From: Promethearchaeota archaeon
GTDB lineage: Archaea > Asgardarchaeota > Lokiarchaeia > Sigynarchaeales > SOKP01
Assembly: GCA_019058515.1 (NCBI GenBank)
Contig: JAHPYY010000222.1
Coordinates: forward strand, 1-28,036
Length of the DNA: 28,036 nt
Direction: 5' to 3'
The translations under genes and the position numbers were made by a program. How positions within the stretch are numbered: the stretch's first letter is position 1; each line of letters begins with the position of its first letter. This document shows, piece after piece, positions 25,569 through 28,036 of the stretch. Below the pieces are notes generated by a model. The model was not told where the DNA came from, made no database searches, and saw only the letters and a list, made by a program, of their open reading frames with translations.

Positions 25569-26486
25569 TTATTTTTTTGTTAATGCTTTAGAGATTTCTT
25601 TGTTCATTCTGATAATTTCATTTCTTGCGGCTTTGGAAAAATCCTCTGGATTTACTCCCTTTTTTTGGTAGGCAAACATAATGCTTCTCGAAGCACTAAC
25701 TATAGCTCCTAACCCTGATTTATCAACTCCATTTACGATATCTTTTGCAGTTCCTCCTTGGGTTCCGTATCCGGGTATTAATAAAAATGAGTTATTTAAA
25801 ACTTTTCTTAGATTTTTTAACTCATTCGGATAAGTAGCACCAACTACAGCACCCAGATTAGTATAATTTTCGAATTTCTCTAACTCTTTGCCCCATTTAT
25901 TTATTAATTCCGCCATCCTGATGTAATTCCTTTTTAATTCAATCGAGTGAACTTCTATTGAGACTTTATTTTCAGGGCAATCTTCAATCGATGCGCTAAA
26001 GAGATTTTGAAACTCACTACTGCTTGGATTTGAAGTTTTCACTAAAACAAATTTACCCTTATCCTTATAATCCAGAAAAGGTTTCACTCCGTCGAATCCG
26101 AAGTAGGCATTGATTGTACACGCATCAGGGCCATAATTGTTGAATATAGCATCTGCATATGCTTCCGAAGTAGCACCAATGTCATTCCTTTTTGCATCTA
26201 GAATTACTAATAAGTCTTTTTTGAGTGCATAACTAATCGTGCTTTTTAACGCCTCTATTGCGTCGTATTTTTCGTAAAAAGCCATCTGGGGTTTAATAAC
26301 TGGAATTAAATCGTGAGTATCGTCAATTAGTGTTTTATTAAATTCTAATATTATATCGTTCGGATTGTTGTATTCCTTTTTAAGATAATCTGGGATTTGC
26401 CCCTCGCTTTCTAATCTTGGATCAAGCCCCATACACACGATGCTTTTTTTATCTTTTATCGCTTCACATAATTTTTGAACAAACAT
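25569..26486 (-). CDS. pyrF: Orotidine 5'-phosphate decarboxylase (type 2, long form)
   Basis: 305 residues, longer than the ~220-residue standard archaeal PyrF and typical of the type 2 group. It decarboxylates OMP to UMP, the last step of de novo pyrimidine synthesis. Motifs: SIVCMGLDPRLESEG at the N-terminus, VIKPQMAFYEKY with a substrate Lys, the catalytic LDAKRNDIGATSEAYADAIF (Lys99, Asp102), and the phosphate-binding FLLIPGYGTQGGTAKDIVNG near the C-terminus. The ATG at 26486 gives the expected start. A single gene with an AT-rich leader; other pyr genes are not nearby. Confidence 0.92.
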   Translation of the reverse strand: MFVQKLCEAIKDKKSIVCMGLDPRLESEGQIPDYLKKEYNNPNDIILEFNKTLIDDTHDLIPVIKPQMAFYEKYDAIEALKSTISYALKKDLLVILDAKRNDIGATSEAYADAIFNNYGPDACTINAYFGFDGVKPFLDYKDKGKFVLVKTSNPSSSEFQNLFSASIEDCPENKVSIEVHSIELKRNYIRMAELINKWGKELEKFENYTNLGAVVGATYPNELKNLRKVLNNSFLLIPGYGTQGGTAKDIVNGVDKSGLGAIVSASRSIMFAYQKKGVNPEDFSKAARNEIIRMNKEISKALTKK

Positions 26487-26721
26487 CTATTCCAAACAAT
26501 ATATAGCACTTTTGTAAATAATATTAATTTTTGAGAATTAAAAATAATTTTTAAGAACTAACAAAAATTTTTGATAAATTCTACTACATACTATTAATAA
26601 TTGCGTTCTAAAAACTATAAGGACTCTTTGAAATAAAAGATAAAAACAAAAGGCAATTCTATTCAATTAATCAAAATTATTTGAATAGAAGGACACTTAC
26701 CTTCTATGATTGTGATTAAAA
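26487..26721. other. AT-rich spacer between pyrF and ICMT-like gene
   Basis: Divergent promoter region. It has several AT-rich TATA-like words but none stands out. No RNA gene or repeat array seen. With the methyltransferase counted only from ATG 26890, this gap would be 403 nt. Confidence 0.3.
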
Positions 26722-27333
26722 TTGCTCATAGAGTGGTTAAATTTCATCTTTTTCAATATTTTTATAATATTGATTATATGTTTTTCTAAAATTGCCGCTA
26801 TGCCAGTTACATGAGAGAAAAAGCGTGGTGAAAAAGCATGAGAGAAAAGTGCTCGATACAGAAGTTTTGTTGGAATATTCGAATTAGGAATGATTATATG
26901 CCTTTTCCTATGGATTTGGTTTCTAATTCCCGAACTAAGTTGGTTGATTAACCAAAATATCTTTGTTGGTATCACTATTGGAATTTGCATAGGCGTTCCT
27001 TGTTTATTACTCTTGAGAAAGGGAATGAAAGATGCTGGCAAGGAAAGCTTATATCCTTCTAAAGAAACCAAGATGTTCGGCGGAATTTATAGATATATTC
27101 GTCATCCTCAAAACTTAGGCAAGCTTTCGCTTTTTATTGCTTTGGCTTTCTGTATTAATTTGCTCTTTCTCGTTCTTTGGGTTACCAGCAGCGTGATTAT
27201 ATTAATTTTAATTATTAGCTATTTTGAAGAGAAAGATTTAATACTGCGGTTTGGTGACTCTTATATTAAATATAAGCAAACTGTCGGAGCTTTCTTCCCA
27301 AAAATTAGAAAGAAATTGAATAAAAAAGAGTAA
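26722..27333 (+). CDS. ICMT/PEMT-like membrane methyltransferase with two in-frame UGA codons
   Basis: From ATG 26890 it has 147 residues. GGIYRYIRHPQNLG and the C-terminal EEKDLILRFGDSYIKYKQ with a final GAFFPK are the SAM-binding and catalytic signatures of the isoprenylcysteine methyltransferase/phospholipid methyltransferase group; four hydrophobic segments are visible. The same frame continues upstream to a TTG at 26722, adding a first membrane helix (NFIFFNIFIILIICFSKIAA) and a loop, UEKKRGEKAUEKSARYR, with TGA at 26812-26814 and 26839-26841. As I recall related archaeal proteins, this loop resembles an EKK-GEKA-aromatic-x-K segment, so the extension looks real (203 residues). The UGAs could be Sec, Trp readthrough, or mutations. 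If not decoded, the protein starts at 26890 and lacks one helix. Confidence 0.65.
26810..26848 (+). repeat. Direct repeat CATGAGAGAAAA, twice
   Basis: CATGAGAGAAAA occurs at 26810-26821 and 26837-26848, 27 nt apart, so in the same reading frame. Each copy contains one of the two in-frame TGA codons (followed by GAG AAA). Confidence 0.6.
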
Positions 27334-27441
27334 TTTTAACATCTATTAAGTCTGAATTCGTGATTTTAATTATAGAATAACGAATAAAATTGATTCCTTT
27401 CGGCATGATAATCTTCTATTAGTGTTCTGAACAGATAACGG

Positions 27442-28036
27442 TTACATTTTTATCTCTTCTAATTTTGCTTGTCTGGATGCTAATAGAAAACTGCTCAAAA
27501 TAACTGATGATAAACCAATAATTATAAACATTATCGAAAAGTTACTTGGTGGTGCTAATAAGAAGACTAAAAAATAAGCAACTACCGGTGTAATTTGACT
27601 GGGTACTCCAATAAGGGGTGATAATATATTTACTTGACCCTCCTTGAAAGATTTTTGAGCATAAATGATTCCATATGCAGTACGTAAAATGATTATAATG
27701 AGTGATGGAACGAATAGAAAAATCTCTTCTAATGTTATATTCCCAGAGAAAAAGTGTGTTATAAAAGCTGTAATTATTCCTATCCAAACAGTCCCTAACG
27801 AATATATAAAACCAGATATGAGAGCATAGGTGATTCCCTTTAATTTATCAGTTTTTCTGATGTGAATTAATAACCCAATAATAATAGCAATATATATGCT
27901 TGTAAAAGCTGTGATTCTTATAATAAAGTGGGTATTCAAAATATTATAATTTGCTACATCTACAGAAAGTTCGCTAAAACTAATAAACACGATACCAAGT
28001 ATCATTATTAAGATCCCGATAATCTCTTCCTTTTTA
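27442..28036 (-). CDS. EamA/DMT-like transporter, C-terminal part, runs off the window
   Basis: The visible part from the window edge is about 198 residues with six hydrophobic segments (ILIMILGIVFISFSEL; FTSIYIAIIIGLLIHI; ALISGFIYSLGTVWIGIITA; FVPSLIIIILRTAYGIIYA; QITPVVAYFLVFLLAP; FIIIGLSSVILSSFLLAS). The order, with a YSLG segment and a Pro in the penultimate helix, resembles the second half of EamA-type drug/metabolite transporters. The ATG at 28005 is probably internal because the same frame is open upstream (KKEEIIGILI). The substrate cannot be told. Confidence 0.6.
   Translation of the reverse strand, partial: KKEEIIGILIMILGIVFISFSELSVDVANYNILNTHFIIRITAFTSIYIAIIIGLLIHIRKTDKLKGITYALISGFIYSLGTVWIGIITAFITHFFSGNITLEEIFLFVPSLIIIILRTAYGIIYAQKSFKEGQVNILSPLIGVPSQITPVVAYFLVFLLAPPSNFSIMFIIIGLSSVILSSFLLASRQAKLEEIKM

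Noticed and set aside
26697..27071. 124-codon minus-strand frame at the methyltransferase gene
   Set aside because: Antisense to conserved membrane-methyltransferase coding; rich in His/Asn/Ile with no motif.
27334..27440. GTGA...TGAT AT-rich hairpin after the methyltransferase as SECIS
   Set aside because: The helix is only about 5 A/U pairs with a large loop; too weak to support a SECIS call.
1..28036. CRISPR arrays, tRNA/rRNA genes, insertion sequences
   Set aside because: No regularly spaced repeats, cloverleaf sequences, transposase motifs or terminal inverted repeats were found by reading both strands.

Overview
The window looks like a piece of an Asgard archaeal genome, most likely Lokiarchaeia-like. 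It is AT-rich, has TATA-type promoters, an archaeal ATP-dependent DNA ligase, an archaeal AMP phosphorylase, HdrA/MvhD electron-transfer proteins, a family of eukaryote-like leucine-rich-repeat (LRR) proteins, and several genes that read only if UGA is decoded as selenocysteine (Sec). The lineage is inferred from gene content; no marker gene for taxonomy is present.

Layout. 1-2510 (+): a surface-type Ig-like membrane protein with an unresolved 5' end, coupled to a cytosolic longin/roadblock-like plus winged-helix protein. 2588-4781 (-): a zinc-ribbon protein followed by an LRR protein; neither has a canonical start codon. 4856-8302 (-): a compact histidine operon hisG-hisD-hisC. 8572-11222 (+): a possible gelsolin-like protein and DNA ligase. 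11216-16829: three more LRR proteins (-) around an Ntn-type asparaginase (+). 17079-17549 (-): a peroxiredoxin-like selenoprotein. 17764-18164 (+): a DUF1499 protein with a disturbed start. 18210-19767 (-): AMP phosphorylase, interrupted by 31 nt. 19904-21046 (+): M24 peptidase. 21062-22369 (-): helical-repeat protein with a beta-sandwich C-terminus. 22445-24961 (-): hdrA-mvhD operon with four in-frame UGA codons and a stem-loop resembling a eukaryotic SECIS directly after mvhD. 25147-28036: small membrane protein, pyrF, an ICMT-like methyltransferase with two in-frame UGAs, and a truncated EamA-like transporter.

Two layers of unusual gene expression stand out. (1) UGA recoding: HdrA (2), MvhD (2) and the Prx-like protein (1) have UGA exactly where their families carry redox or metal-binding Cys, and the mvhD 3' region folds with an AUGA / apical A-rich loop / AGA arrangement. 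A membrane methyltransferase with two further UGAs may be an additional, undescribed case. (2) A probable bulge-helix-bulge (BHB) intron inside the protein-coding AMP phosphorylase gene: removing exactly 31 nt at the canonical positions in two 3-nt bulges restores the frame and the conserved DKHSTGG motif. In addition, three or four genes seem to start at AUU or another non-canonical codon. All calls come from reading the sequence by eye; no database search or folding program was run.
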